This document shows positions 7,949-17,051 of a DNA stretch of 64,000 bases, piece by piece. The DNA lies in assembly GCA_017853885.1 (NCBI GenBank), contig JAFMIR010000011.1:45583-109582 (forward strand). The letters are read 5' to 3'. The position numbers and the translations under genes were made by a program. Within the stretch, counting starts at the first letter, position 1. Each line of letters starts with the position of its first letter. The DNA is from Prosthecobacter sp. GTDB lineage: Bacteria > Verrucomicrobiota > Verrucomicrobiia > Verrucomicrobiales > Verrucomicrobiaceae. Below the pieces are notes generated by a model. The model had not been told where the DNA came from, did not search any database, and saw only the letters and a program-made list of their open reading frames with translations.

Positions 7949-9011
7949 GCTGTCCGACCTGTTTGTGCGTGATTTCCGCTGCTTCGCCGAGGCGAAGGTG
8001 GAACTGCATCCGGATGTGACGCTGCTGGTGGGGCGCAATGCGCAGGGAAAGACCTCGCTGATCGAGGCGGCCTGCGTGCTGATGCGACTGCAATCGCCGC
8101 GGACGACGAACCGGAGCGAGCTGGTTCGCTTTAAGGCTTCGACGTGCCTTGTGGAGGCAGTGTGGAATGGCAAAGAATTGCGCTATACCCAAAACGCCAC
8201 CTCGCGACGCCTCGCGCTGGATGGCGTGACTTGCGGCAAATCAGCCGATTATCTTGCCGCGACCGGTTTGGTGGTGTGGATGGATCACCGGGACATGAAT
8301 CTGCTACGCGGTGGCGCGGAGCATCGGCGTCGTTTTTTGGACTTTGCGGCCAGCCAGATGTTTCCGGATTACCTGCACGCCCTGCGCGGGTACGAGCGGG
8401 CGTTGCGAGGTCGGAACTATGTTTTGAAGCGTGATGCGGTGATCGCGTGGAAGCAAGCGGATGCATTTGCTCGAGTGATGGACGGCTTCGCGGCGATTTT
8501 ATGGCAACGACGTGCGGAACTATGTGAGACGCTGAATCCACAGGCGTCCGCCGCGCACGCGCATTTGAGCGAGGACGCCGAAAAAACGCGTATCGCTTTC
8601 ACGAGCACTTGGGAAGCCGGGAGCCTATTTGAAGCGCTGGCAGCCATGCGCGAGGAGGAGTCCAAAACCCGCTCCACGACCTTTGGTCCACATCGTGACG
8701 ACATCGCGATGTTTTTGAATGAGCGTGACGCGACCCGTTTCGCGAGTGAGGGGCAGCAGCGGTCGTTCGCACTCTCCATGAAGCTCGCCCAGGCCCACGT
8801 GCTCGAAAAAGCCCGTGGCGAGGCACCGCTGATGCTCATCGACGATGTTTTCGGCGAGCTAGATGCTCATCGCCGCCGTGCGCTGCTGAGTTTGCTCCCG
8901 AACGGCACGCAAAAGATCATCACCACGACGAACCTCGACTGGGCAGCCAAGGAGGCGCTGAGTGGGATCGTGCATCAGGTGGATGGCGGCCGGGCTTGCC
9001 AGATGGCGTGA
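7947..9011 (+). CDS. recF: DNA replication/repair protein RecF
   Basis: A 354-residue SMC-like ATPase that helps load RecA at gaps. Walker A is GRNAQGKTS at residues 29-37, the signature region is SEGQQRSFALSMKLAQ, and Walker B is PLMLIDDVFGELD. The first residues MLSDLFVRDFRCF match the usual RecF start, so ATG 7947 is chosen although the frame stays open far upstream as a shadow of hisS. The start codon overlaps the right arm of an inverted repeat. No dnaA, dnaN or gyrB neighbour is present, unlike the classic oriC arrangement. Confidence 0.93.
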   Translation: MLSDLFVRDFRCFAEAKVELHPDVTLLVGRNAQGKTSLIEAACVLMRLQSPRTTNRSELVRFKASTCLVEAVWNGKELRYTQNATSRRLALDGVTCGKSADYLAATGLVVWMDHRDMNLLRGGAEHRRRFLDFAASQMFPDYLHALRGYERALRGRNYVLKRDAVIAWKQADAFARVMDGFAAILWQRRAELCETLNPQASAAHAHLSEDAEKTRIAFTSTWEAGSLFEALAAMREEESKTRSTTFGPHRDDIAMFLNERDATRFASEGQQRSFALSMKLAQAHVLEKARGEAPLMLIDDVFGELDAHRRRALLSLLPNGTQKIITTTNLDWAAKEALSGIVHQVDGGRACQMA

Positions 9012-9056
9012 GGCGGCTAGTCTCGCACCCCTTAACAACTCTAAACATATCCCATC

Positions 9057-9452
9057 ATGTCCGACATCGCACTCGCCAAAGGTGAAAAATTCCTCGAAGA
9101 CAACGCCAAGAAGGAAGGCGTGAAAGTCACGGCTTCCGGTCTTCAATACAAAGTGATCACCGAAGGCACCGGTAAGAGCCCCAAGGCCACGGACACTGTG
9201 GAAGTGCATTACGAAGGCACGCTGATTGACGGCAAGGTTTTTGACAGCAGCTACAAGCGCGGTGAAACCATCGAGTTCCCACTAAACCATGTCATTGCGG
9301 GCTGGACGGAAGGCGTGCAGCTCATGAAGGAAGGTGCCAAGTTTCGCTTCTACATCCCTAGCCGCCTTGCGTACGGTCCCCGTGGAGCGGGTCGCGATAT
9401 CGGTCCAAATGAAGCGCTCATTTTTGATGTGGAGCTCTTCAAGGTGAAGTGA
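9057..9452 (+). CDS. FKBP-type peptidyl-prolyl cis-trans isomerase
   Basis: A 131-residue FKBP with the short N-terminal helix typical of the FklB/FkpA type and one FK506-binding domain (residues ~25-130). Typical elements are VEVHYEGTLIDGKVFDSSY, a VIAGWTEGVQLM helix, and IPSRLAYGPRGAG. It speeds proline isomerisation during protein folding. There is no signal peptide, so it acts in the cytoplasm. It is followed by a small hairpin that could be a terminator, and stands 45 bases after recF. Confidence 0.94.
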   Translation: MSDIALAKGEKFLEDNAKKEGVKVTASGLQYKVITEGTGKSPKATDTVEVHYEGTLIDGKVFDSSYKRGETIEFPLNHVIAGWTEGVQLMKEGAKFRFYIPSRLAYGPRGAGRDIGPNEALIFDVELFKVK

Positions 9453-9462
9453 TGTGCCTTGT

Positions 9463-9495
9463 GCGGTCGCTTCAGACCGCCATATGGGTTCTTTT
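9463..9495 (+). terminator. Possible terminator after the FKBP gene
   Basis: A perfect 6-base stem GCGGTC/GACCGC (9463-9468 with 9475-9480) with a 6-base loop lies 11 bases after the FKBP stop. The downstream tract is only loosely T-rich (TTCTTTTGTT), so this is weak. Confidence 0.4.
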
Positions 9496-9655
9496 GTTCC
9501 TCTTGCTTTCGGTTGAGTGTCCGTTGGAACAGCCGAATGCCGCTTTATTCATCGCCGACCATCAGGGTCTATTCCAATTTTGAATACATCATTCAAAATG
9601 ATAGAACTATCTTATGCCTCTGAAAAGAGGAAGAGATTACCTGCTTTTGTGAGGC

Positions 9656-10669
9656 TTATAGCTTAGTGTAGCCGATGCTCTCGCAGGGCATGTCCCAGAG
9701 CTTCTTGAGTTCAGCGTCGAGCTTCGTGATGCTAAAGCTCACGCCAGCCATTTCCTGACAGGTGACGATGTTGTCCACGATGGTCTGGTGGACCTTGAGG
9801 CCGCGCTTTTCGAGGATCGGTTTGGCGCCACGCAGCAGGATGAGCAGCTCCATCATGTGAGTGGAGCCGAGGCTGTTCACAAAGAACACAATTTCATCAC
9901 CGGCATTCAGGGCCAAGTCATCCGCGAAGAGCAGATCGAGAATCTTCGCTGCCAGTTCATCGGCGGTGCACATGGGGATGAGTCCCACGCCTTTTTCACC
10001 GTGAATGCCCATGCCGAGTCCGATCACGTCGTCGGCGAGTTCAAAGGTTGGCTTACCTGTGGCGGGAATGCTGCCGGGTTTCGTGGAAACGCCAACGGTG
10101 CGAGTATTGTCGACCGCTTTCTGCGTGATGCGAACAAGTTCATCGAGAGAATTGACGGTGGCAGCAGCAGCACCGGCGATCTTGGTGATCGGTACGAGGC
10201 CTGCCACGCCACGGCGCTTGCCTTTTTCCGTTGGAGGTGCGGAACACACGTCGTCATTGATGATGACCGTTTTCACGGTGATGCCCTCCTCGGCGGCAAG
10301 TTCTGCCCCAATGTCAAAGTTCATCACATCGCCCGCGTAATTGCCGTAAAGATACAATACACCCTTGCCACGGTTCACGGCCTGCGTTGCCTCCAACACG
10401 ATGTCCGGAGGAGGTGCGGCGAAGATTTCACCCACGGCTGCTCCATCGGCCATGCCTTTGCCGATGAGGCCGTGGTAGATGGGCTCATGACCCGCACCAC
10501 CGCCGACCAAGAGAGCAGGAGCATCAGGGCGCAGGTCGTTCATTACAAGCGAACGGGTGCCCACACGGCGAGCTTTGCCATCATAGGCGAGCACGAGGCC
10601 TTCAAAGAGTTCGTCGGCGCACTTGAGAGGGTCGTTGATGATCTTTTTGGCTGGATTGGGGTTGCTCAT
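9656..10669 (-). CDS. dhaK: Dihydroxyacetone kinase, DhaK subunit
   Basis: A 337-residue DhaK-type protein, which binds dihydroxyacetone covalently through a histidine; phosphoryl transfer is done by DhaL (with DhaM or ATP). The substrate-binding His is His223 in GMGIHGEKG, and the N-terminal GGGAGHEP block (57-63) is intact. No DhaL or DhaM gene is next to it, so a distant DhaL partner, or a related sugar-acid or tetrulose substrate, is possible. It is the sole gene between a convergent FKBP gene and the ABC unit, whose last gene ends 77 bases upstream. Confidence 0.9.
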   Translation of the reverse strand: MSNPNPAKKIINDPLKCADELFEGLVLAYDGKARRVGTRSLVMNDLRPDAPALLVGGGAGHEPIYHGLIGKGMADGAAVGEIFAAPPPDIVLEATQAVNRGKGVLYLYGNYAGDVMNFDIGAELAAEEGITVKTVIINDDVCSAPPTEKGKRRGVAGLVPITKIAGAAAATVNSLDELVRITQKAVDNTRTVGVSTKPGSIPATGKPTFELADDVIGLGMGIHGEKGVGLIPMCTADELAAKILDLLFADDLALNAGDEIVFFVNSLGSTHMMELLILLRGAKPILEKRGLKVHQTIVDNIVTCQEMAGVSFSITKLDAELKKLWDMPCESIGYTKL

Positions 10670-10746
10670 GAGATGGCGTGGGGTGGGGAAAAGGGAGCGC
10701 CAGTTTTAGCGGTGGGCCGTTGCACTGTCAAAGCGCGAAAAGAGCC

Positions 10747-11499
10747 TCACAGTCGCTCATGCACGCTCAGATGATCGGGTGGTGGGTGTGCTGCATCCAC
10801 ATCGTGGACTTCGATCACCCGACCGTCGTCCATGCTAGCGATACGGTTGGCGTGGTGGAAAATGCGGTTGTCATGGGTGACAATGAGCACGGCGCGGTCC
10901 TGACCGCGGGCGACATGCTCGAAGAGCTCCATGACAATATGACCGTTATGGGCGTCCAGAGCAGCGGTCGGTTCATCGCAGATGATCAGGCGTGGCTCAT
11001 GCACGAGCGCACGGGCGATTGCGACACGTTGCTGCTGGCCGCCCGAAAGCTGTGAGGGGCGATGATGAAAGCGTTCTGCAAGCCCGACCTTTTCGAGCAC
11101 TTCTTTCGCCTTCTTCTCCGCCTTCGAGTGAGAGATGCCTTGAATAAGCAGCGGCACACTGACGTTTTCCACACAAGTGAGCGTCGGGATCAAGTGAAAG
11201 GCTTGAAAGATGAAACCGATGTTTTTGGCGCGAAACCGTGTGGTTCCCGCTGGGCTGAGGCGGCGCAAGTCTTGTCCGAAGACCGTGAGTTGCCCCTCAT
11301 CCGCGGCGAGTGTGCCGGCAATGATGCTGATCAGGGTGGTTTTGCCACAGCCGGACGGACCGACGAGCATGGTGATGTCTCCGGATCGCACGTCGAGATC
11401 GATGCCTTTGAGCACTTGGATGCGCGACTCGCCATCGCCAAAGCTTTTTTGGATGCCCCGGAGCTTGGCGGCGATTTTGAGATCGTCTGGGGTGCTCAT
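10747..11499 (-). CDS. ABC transporter ATP-binding protein (LolD/MacB/DevA type)
   Basis: A 250-residue ATPase with Walker [11 protein letters not shown]-loop region [16 protein letters not shown], signature [15 protein letters not shown] and Walker [13 protein letters not shown]. The order and spacing match the LolD/MacB subfamily, which works with FtsX-like permeases to move lipoproteins, macrolides, glycolipids or peptides out of the inner membrane. It begins three bases after the stop of its permease partner. The transported substrate is unknown. Confidence 0.92.
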   Translation of the reverse strand: MSTPDDLKIAAKLRGIQKSFGDGESRIQVLKGIDLDVRSGDITMLVGPSGCGKTTLISIIAGTLAADEGQLTVFGQDLRRLSPAGTTRFRAKNIGFIFQAFHLIPTLTCVENVSVPLLIQGISHSKAEKKAKEVLEKVGLAERFHHRPSQLSGGQQQRVAIARALVHEPRLIICDEPTAALDAHNGHIVMELFEHVARGQDRAVLIVTHDNRIFHHANRIASMDDGRVIEVHDVDAAHPPPDHLSVHERL

Positions 11500-11502
11500 G
11501 GA

Positions 11503-12693
11503 TTAGCTGCGGAAGACCATGGCGGGTTCAAGACGGCTCACGCGCCAGATGCCCATTAGCGCGGCGAGAGTGCAGATGCCGAGAATGACAGCGAGCACGG
11601 CGAAAGGCACAAACTCTGGCATGTAAAAAGGTGGCTGCTCATTCTTTAATGCAGCGAAGGCGAAGCCCGCGGTGCCGAGCAGGCCGATGCCATAGCCGAT
11701 GATGCCCACGGTGAAGGCTTGGGTGATCAACATCAAGCAGAGGGTGCTGTTTGAGGTGCCCATGGCTTTCAAGGCACCGAGGTGTCGCATGTTTTCGAGC
11801 ACGAACGAGTAGAAGGTCTGGCAACTCACGGCGATGCCAACCATGAGACCCACGATGACAGTGATACCGAAAGAGATGGGGATCCCGGTGTTTTTGATAT
11901 ACCACCACACGGTGGAGACATTGAAGTTTGTCGTGGGCTGGCCACGCATTTGGCCGAGAAACTCCTCGAACGAGGCTTCCCGATTGACGAAGGCCTTGAG
12001 CCCGGTTTCGCGGCGAATGTCAGCAATCGCCTGATCGAGGCTCACTCCCTCGCGTGGAGCGCAAATCACTGCTTGAAGCATTTTCCGCTGCGCAGGCACA
12101 TATTGCAGCGCCCGTTCGTAGGTCGTCCACACGTAAGGGCCGCCGGTGAAGGAGGTGACGGCATCGGCGATGCCGACGACACGGGCTTCTTGGTCGTTGA
12201 TCTCAAAAACGTCATTGAGTCCCACCTTCTCGCCACGTTTGGAAGCGAGGCGCTGCACCCCGAGATCGTCGATGATGACGGAGTGGGGTAGGCGAAGCTT
12301 CATGAGGTCGCCTCCAAGCATTTTGGCAGGTGCTCCGGCGAGCGTGTTGGCGTCGATACCGATGAGTTGAATGACTTTGAAGCTGCCGCTTTCGAGGCGC
12401 ACGCGCTGGATGCCGCTGTATAGAGGGGAGGCCCAGGCCACGCTGCTGACGCTGCGCACGCGGGCCACATCCGTGTCGAGCAGTGGATTGGTTTCGTTCA
12501 CCTGCTCCACGCGATCCTCGACGACCCAGATCGGTGCGGGTACGTTTTTGAGTGTCGATTTGGTCCAACTCATGAGGCCACAAAACACAGCGGTTTGCTG
12601 TGCCATGAGAAAGGTGGCCACCGCCAAGCCTGCCACGAGCATGAGGTACTTCGCGGAGTCGCCAAACAGCATTTTGAGGGCAAGACGGAGCAT
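11503..12693 (-). CDS. ABC transporter permease, FtsX/DevC-like
   Basis: About 396 residues from ATG 12693 (MLRLALKMLFGDSAKY); a longer frame opens at 12756 but adds a stretch unlike the family. The pattern is one N-terminal membrane segment (LMLVAGLAVATFLM), a large periplasmic domain with VWTTYERALQYV, then three C-terminal segments in which SFVLENMRHLGALKAMG is the conserved cytoplasmic loop of FtsX-like permeases. This resembles DevC of the cyanobacterial glycolipid exporter. The ATPase gene follows immediately. No membrane-fusion protein lies beside them. Confidence 0.88.
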   Translation of the reverse strand: MLRLALKMLFGDSAKYLMLVAGLAVATFLMAQQTAVFCGLMSWTKSTLKNVPAPIWVVEDRVEQVNETNPLLDTDVARVRSVSSVAWASPLYSGIQRVRLESGSFKVIQLIGIDANTLAGAPAKMLGGDLMKLRLPHSVIIDDLGVQRLASKRGEKVGLNDVFEINDQEARVVGIADAVTSFTGGPYVWTTYERALQYVPAQRKMLQAVICAPREGVSLDQAIADIRRETGLKAFVNREASFEEFLGQMRGQPTTNFNVSTVWWYIKNTGIPISFGITVIVGLMVGIAVSCQTFYSFVLENMRHLGALKAMGTSNSTLCLMLITQAFTVGIIGYGIGLLGTAGFAFAALKNEQPPFYMPEFVPFAVLAVILGICTLAALMGIWRVSRLEPAMVFRS

Positions 12694-12877
12694 GCGGCGG
12701 AATGATACAGTTTCTCTCGCGGCGAATGGAACGTGGGTCAAAAGGAAAGGAGGCATCTACCGTTTGTCCTAGGCCCTGCGGCGATTCTTTCTGCTCAGGG
12801 TGGCATGTCAGCACTCCAAAAAGCGCTGGATTTTCTGCTTTTGGCTGCATCAAATGGCTTCATTGCGTCAGACGCTC

Positions 12878-13252
12878 ATGCCCATGGCTACCCTCATCTT
12901 CAATCCGGCGACAGAGACACCCACAGTGGTCGAACTAACCCAGGGAGTGACGCGCATCGGTCGCAATGAACAAAATGATGTGATCCTGCATGATTCATCG
13001 GTTTCTTCCTTCCATGCGGAGCTGACCCTCCTCAATGACGGCAGCCTGTCTTTGAAGGATCTGAATTCCACCCAAGGAAGTTTTGTGAACGGCAGCCGCA
13101 TCGATCAGGTGGTGCTCAAAGCGGGAGACCACCTGATGTTCTCCTGCGTGGAAGCGAAGGTGGCTCCTGCTCATGAAGAGCTCGGTGAACGCTGGAAACC
13201 CAAGTTGGAAATGCTGGCACAAGCCGTTCGCGCCGTCTCGTCGAGTCACTGA
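12878..13252 (+). CDS. FHA-domain protein
   Basis: About 124 residues with one forkhead-associated domain, which binds phosphothreonine peptides. Conserved elements are VTRIGRNEQNDVIL, SVSSFHAELTL and LNSTQGSFVNG, corresponding to the GR, SxxH and NG motifs. ATG 12878 or 12884 is likely; the frame is open from 12800 but the upstream part is not FHA-like. A membrane Ser/Thr kinase encoded at 18.6-20.8 kb is a natural candidate for phosphorylating its partners. The gene is followed by a strong bidirectional terminator. Confidence 0.85.
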   Translation: MPMATLIFNPATETPTVVELTQGVTRIGRNEQNDVILHDSSVSSFHAELTLLNDGSLSLKDLNSTQGSFVNGSRIDQVVLKAGDHLMFSCVEAKVAPAHEELGERWKPKLEMLAQAVRAVSSSH

Positions 13253-13295
13253 GGCCTTCTCAGAACTTTGCTGGAGAAACGATCTGCAAACTCAA

Positions 13296-13328
13296 CAAAA
13301 AAGGCGGGACATGCGTCCCGCCTTTTGT
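13296..13328. terminator. Strong bidirectional intrinsic terminator
   Basis: AAAAAAGGCGGGAC and GTCCCGCCTTTTG form a near-perfect stem with an ATGC loop, with A/T tracts on both sides. It sits between the FHA gene (plus) and the peroxidase gene (minus), and should stop transcription from both. Confidence 0.9.
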
Positions 13329-13345
13329 GATTCTAGATCGCTCAA

Positions 13346-14371
13346 TCAAGCCTTTGGTGTATCCGAGCTACTTTCGGGCAGTTTTGGAGCCTTGGTGTAT
13401 TCGGCATCCGGCGTGCCTTTCAGCGCCTTGAGGAAGGTCACGATGGAGGTCACTTCTTCCTCGGTGAGTTGTTTGGCGAGTTGATATTCGGCCATCATCT
13501 TCACCATCTCCTCGAGAGTTTTCACACTGCCGTCGTGCAGGTAGGGGGCGGTTTCGGTGATGTTGCGGAGGCTTGGCACCTTGAAGAAGTGCTTCTCTCC
13601 TTCGTTTTTTGTGACATCGCTGCGGCCATTGTCCTTGAGGCCGGGCCATGGTTTCACCAATCCAAGCTTTTGATACATGTGGCCGCCAACGCCCGCCCCA
13701 TTATGGCAGGTGACGCAACCGGTTTTGGCAAAGGTAGCGAAACCCTTCTTTTCCTCGGCACTCAGGGCTTCTTTGTTACCCTTGAGGAAGTCATCCCACT
13801 TGCTTGGGGTGAGTAGTTTGCGCTCAAAGGCTCCCACGGCTTTGCCGAAGTTGTTGTAGGTGACGGGGTCAGCCTCACCGGGGAAGGCTGCCTTGAAGGC
13901 CGAGACATACTCTGGCATGGACTTGAGAACTTGGACGACGAACGCCTCGCTTGGGGCACCCATTTCACCCGGGTTGAGCACCGGGCCTTTGGCTTGTTCT
14001 TCGACGCTGGGTGCACGGCCATCCCAGAATTGAGCAATATGCAGCGCGGCGTTGTAGGTAGAAGGCGAACTGCGGCCGCCGACTTTGCCCTCATGACCGG
14101 GAGAGAACGGCAGATTATCCTGGCCGAAGGTATCGAGCTTGTGACAGGAGTTACAGGACATTTTGGCCCCCTTCGAAATGCGGGTTTCAAAGTAGAGCTG
14201 GCGACCGAGATTGATTTTGGCCTCGTTGAGCTCGTTGTCAGGCGCTGGCACTTCAGTGGGGAGTGCCTTGAACATAGGAAGAAAAGACTCCGTTAGATCC
14301 ACTTGGGCAAGCGCGGAGGTGGCGCTAAAGCCGACGAGGAGAGCAAGGGTGCGTGCGAGGTTCAGTTTCAT
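13346..14371 (-). CDS. Di-heme cytochrome c peroxidase (MauG/CCP family)
   Basis: A 341-residue periplasmic protein with signal peptide LARTLALLVGFSATSALA. Two heme-c sites are visible, CNSCH at 73-77 and CVTCH at 219-223, the classic di-heme layout. The enzyme reduces hydrogen peroxide with electrons from cytochrome c, although MauG-like members oxidise protein cofactors. ATG 14371 is chosen because it starts the signal peptide; the frame is open to 14431. It stands alone, ending at the bidirectional terminator. Confidence 0.93.
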   Translation of the reverse strand: MKLNLARTLALLVGFSATSALAQVDLTESFLPMFKALPTEVPAPDNELNEAKINLGRQLYFETRISKGAKMSCNSCHKLDTFGQDNLPFSPGHEGKVGGRSSPSTYNAALHIAQFWDGRAPSVEEQAKGPVLNPGEMGAPSEAFVVQVLKSMPEYVSAFKAAFPGEADPVTYNNFGKAVGAFERKLLTPSKWDDFLKGNKEALSAEEKKGFATFAKTGCVTCHNGAGVGGHMYQKLGLVKPWPGLKDNGRSDVTKNEGEKHFFKVPSLRNITETAPYLHDGSVKTLEEMVKMMAEYQLAKQLTEEEVTSIVTFLKALKGTPDAEYTKAPKLPESSSDTPKA

Positions 14372-14427
14372 GGCTGGAATTCGATTCAAAAAGCTTACGT
14401 TCGTACGTGGGTGGAAGGGCAGTGGTT

Positions 14428-14790
14428 TCAACCGTTTGTTTGCGCCTCGCGGAAAAGTCGCACAGCCACATGGTCGGTCTGGGGGAGGATGCGTTTCTGG
14501 ATCGTGATCTCGACCGCTGCAGCAGCGAATTCTTCCAAGACGCAGGCGGCAAGGTCGGCGGCAAGGGTCTCAATCAGTCGGCGGGGTTTTTCTGCAGCGA
14601 TTTGCTGCAGACGAGTGGCGACGGCTGCGTAGTCAATGGTTTGCGTGATGTCGTCCTGCATGGACTCGAAAGATCGGCGGCTGTGGATCACGACATGGGC
14701 ATGCAGCATCTGAGGCGCGGCCCGCTCTTCGTCCGGCACGCCGATGTGGCAGGGGAGTTGAAGGTTGGCGAGATGAATCTGGTCGGGCAT
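14428..14790 (-). CDS. folB: Dihydroneopterin aldolase (FolB-like)
   Basis: A 120-residue FolB/FolX-type protein from ATG 14790 (MPDQIHLANLQLPCHIGVPD). The HIGVPDEER block supplies the conserved Glu region, followed by TIDYAAVATRLQQI and RLIETLAADLA, and TIQKRILPQTDHVAV carries the conserved Lys. The enzyme cleaves 7,8-dihydroneopterin to 6-hydroxymethyl-dihydropterin for folate synthesis. The gene begins ten bases after a HAD-Nudix fusion on the same strand, which could supply its substrate. FolX-like epimerase activity is the alternative. Confidence 0.85.
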   Translation of the reverse strand: MPDQIHLANLQLPCHIGVPDEERAAPQMLHAHVVIHSRRSFESMQDDITQTIDYAAVATRLQQIAAEKPRRLIETLAADLAACVLEEFAAAAVEITIQKRILPQTDHVAVRLFREAQTNG

Positions 14791-14800
14791 GGCAGTTGAG

Positions 14801-15853
14801 TCAGCGCAGCAGGCCACGGCGAATGCATTCGTCAATCAGAACGCGCGTCGGGATATTGAGGTCGAGTTTCAAGGCCTCAGCCAGCGGTAGCCAAGTGAAG
14901 GCCTGCGCTTCCTCATTGAGTGAGACTTGCGGATCCGCATCCGCGCAGCGGGCGAAGTAATTCAGAAGCAAAAAGTGAGCGGAGCGCTGAAACTCGGGCG
15001 GTTCAATGCAGTCCTGCACCATGATGAAGCGAATGTCTTGGAGACCGAGATGGGTTTCTTCTGCGATTTCGCGGATGAGCGCCTGTTCGCAGGTCTCCCC
15101 GCGCTGGATTTTGCCACCGGGGATACCCCAGCGATGGCTCCATTTGTGCGTGCGGATGAGGAGCAGCTCATCACGAGCATTCAAAATGAGGGCACCAACA
15201 GTGGCGACAGGTAGTTCCGTGCGCGGGAGGCTGCGCAGGCCGAGGAGCGATGGCAGGCGACTCAAATCGGGCATGAGCAGATCTGGTGCAGCGGTCATCA
15301 GCTGGGTGGCCGTCTCGTAGCCCGTGCAGGTGGCGATGGCGATCACCCCGGCTGCCTTGCCTGCATCGATGTCATGGCGCATGTCGCCGATGAAAGCGGT
15401 TTCCTCGGGCCGCATATCGAGGCTTTTGAGCAGAGCGTGAATTTCCGAGCGCTTGTCGATCACACCGCAGCGCAGCATTTCGAAATGATCGCGAACCTTG
15501 AGGGCGATGGCCTGTGGCATCACATGGGCTTCCGGCGCACTGCTCAGAACCACAAGACGCAGCCCCGCCGCTGAGGCGTCTTGCAGCAATTCGGTGACAT
15601 GTGGCAGGAGGGTGACTCCTTCGTGGGCATGCGGAAAGTGCTCCAGATAGAGCTGCTGCAGCTCGTGAAGTGGCAGGCTGGGGAGCAGCTCTTCGAAAAA
15701 CTCCGTGTAGGGCAGGCGAAAGCGAGCGCAGAATGTCTCACGATCGAGTGGTGGCACGCCGTGGGCACGGAGCATGCCATTCACGGCATGCAGGACGTTG
15801 GGGAGGTCATCCGCGAGTGTGCCGGACCAGTCGAAGAGAAGATTGCGGATCAT
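14801..15853 (-). CDS. HAD phosphatase-Nudix hydrolase fusion
   Basis: 350 residues in two parts. Residues 1-200 are a HAD-superfamily phosphatase: motif I FDWSGTLAD with nucleophile Asp8, motif II VVLSSA near 101-106, Lys134 in motif III, and GDMRHD at 156-161. The second motif-I Asp is replaced by Ser10, as some HAD subfamilies do. Residues 215-350 are a Nudix domain with a complete box from Gly247 through Glu253 to REIAEE at 261-266. It is ten bases upstream of folB. Nudix (triphosphate to monophosphate) followed by phosphatase is exactly the two-step route from dihydroneopterin triphosphate to dihydroneopterin, so I infer a folate role; general housekeeping of nucleotides is the alternative. 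Confidence 0.88.
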   Translation of the reverse strand: MIRNLLFDWSGTLADDLPNVLHAVNGMLRAHGVPPLDRETFCARFRLPYTEFFEELLPSLPLHELQQLYLEHFPHAHEGVTLLPHVTELLQDASAAGLRLVVLSSAPEAHVMPQAIALKVRDHFEMLRCGVIDKRSEIHALLKSLDMRPEETAFIGDMRHDIDAGKAAGVIAIATCTGYETATQLMTAAPDLLMPDLSRLPSLLGLRSLPRTELPVATVGALILNARDELLLIRTHKWSHRWGIPGGKIQRGETCEQALIREIAEETHLGLQDIRFIMVQDCIEPPEFQRSAHFLLLNYFARCADADPQVSLNEEAQAFTWLPLAEALKLDLNIPTRVLIDECIRRGLLR

Positions 15854-16048
15854 GCACCGCCTGCCGTAGCGGCATCGCGGACGCTTTGCAATCCAAGCAG
15901 CTTCTTTGCGTCACATACGATAAGCACCCTGATTCCATCTCCTTTAAACTGAAAACTGGACAGTTCACCGCCGCTCGTCTCAAATACGCGGCCCGTGTTT
16001 CGACCCGGGCTATTTTCTCCCCGAAATCCACCACCACATTCATATCCC

Positions 16049-16918
16049 ATGGGCAAAATCCAATTCGGCTCCGAAGTTTACACCTGGTTCATGCAGGGCA
16101 CCGGCAAAGGCTACGACAACAAACTCGACCACATGATCAAGGTCGCCTCTGAGGCAGGTTTCACCGGCATCGAGCCGATGGTACTCGAAATCTCCGCCAG
16201 CGCTCTTGGTTGCTCCAAATACTGGCTTGGTCCGCAAATCGATCCGATTTTGATGAAGGACACACTGCAAAAATACAACATGAAGCTCTGCGGTCTCGCC
16301 CTCGTTTGCGCATGGGATGGTGACACCGAAGCTCCAAACGAAAAAGAAGCTGCCGATTTCACCATCAACTACCTCAAGCATTTCCCCGGTGCCATGCTCG
16401 GCACGGTCACGCTGCCCTCCGGTCGCACCAAGGACCTGCAAAAGCGCCGCCTGAACGTGGCGAAAAATGTGAACGCTGTCTCTCAGCGCGCTCATGATGC
16501 TGGTCTTGTCTGCTCCTACCACCCGAATTCGCCACCCTCATCCCTCGTCCGCACCCAAGAAGACTATGATGTCGTTCTCAGCAGCCTCGACCCGAAAGTG
16601 ACTGGCTGGACGCCTGATGTAGGCCACATCATCCGTGGTGGCATGGATGTCATCGCCACACTCAGCAAGTGGCAGCACCTCATCAACCACATCCATTACA
16701 AGGATTTCTCTGGCAACGGAGCCGAGCCCTGGGCCCAGATGGGCACCGGAAAGCTCGACTTCCACAAGATCACCGAGTTTCTTGTGGCCCGTAACTACTC
16801 CGGCTGGATTATTTGTGAAGATGAGGCGCACTGCGCTGTCGATGACCCTGATGGCGTGACTCAGCAGAACGGCGAATGGTGCAAATCCAACCTGCATCCC
16901 ATCGTCGGCCTCGCTTGA
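16049..16918 (+). CDS. Sugar phosphate isomerase/epimerase-like TIM-barrel protein
   Basis: A 289-residue protein of the xylose-isomerase-like TIM-barrel family (AP endonuclease 2-like), beginning MGKIQFGSEVYTWFMQG. Family metal-site segments are visible in GFTGIEPMVLE, SYHPNSPPS, GWTPDVGHIIRGG, HIHYKDFSG and IICEDEAH. Members isomerise or epimerise sugars, often inositol or keto-sugar derivatives. ATG 16049 is chosen over 15995 because the barrel starts there. There is no signal peptide and no related gene next to it. A strong terminator follows. Confidence 0.83.
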   Translation: MGKIQFGSEVYTWFMQGTGKGYDNKLDHMIKVASEAGFTGIEPMVLEISASALGCSKYWLGPQIDPILMKDTLQKYNMKLCGLALVCAWDGDTEAPNEKEAADFTINYLKHFPGAMLGTVTLPSGRTKDLQKRRLNVAKNVNAVSQRAHDAGLVCSYHPNSPPSSLVRTQEDYDVVLSSLDPKVTGWTPDVGHIIRGGMDVIATLSKWQHLINHIHYKDFSGNGAEPWAQMGTGKLDFHKITEFLVARNYSGWIICEDEAHCAVDDPDGVTQQNGEWCKSNLHPIVGLA

Positions 16919-16940
16919 TCAAGGTATGTTTTTCTTCGGC

Positions 16941-16974
16941 GCCCTCTTCCTCACGGGAGAGGGCGTTTGTTTTC
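16941..16974 (+). terminator. Intrinsic terminator after the isomerase-like gene
   Basis: GCCCTCTTCC (16941-16950) pairs with GGGAGAGGGC (16955-16964) around a TCAC loop, 9 of 10 pairs, followed by GTTTGTTTT. It lies 22 bases after the stop. Confidence 0.85.
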
Positions 16975-17051
16975 AGCGTCTTCTCTGCTGCAGATTTTCT
17001 TCGCTGAACATGCAGGCCTGCCGCCGAAGGCATCACAGTTCGCACTGCCTC

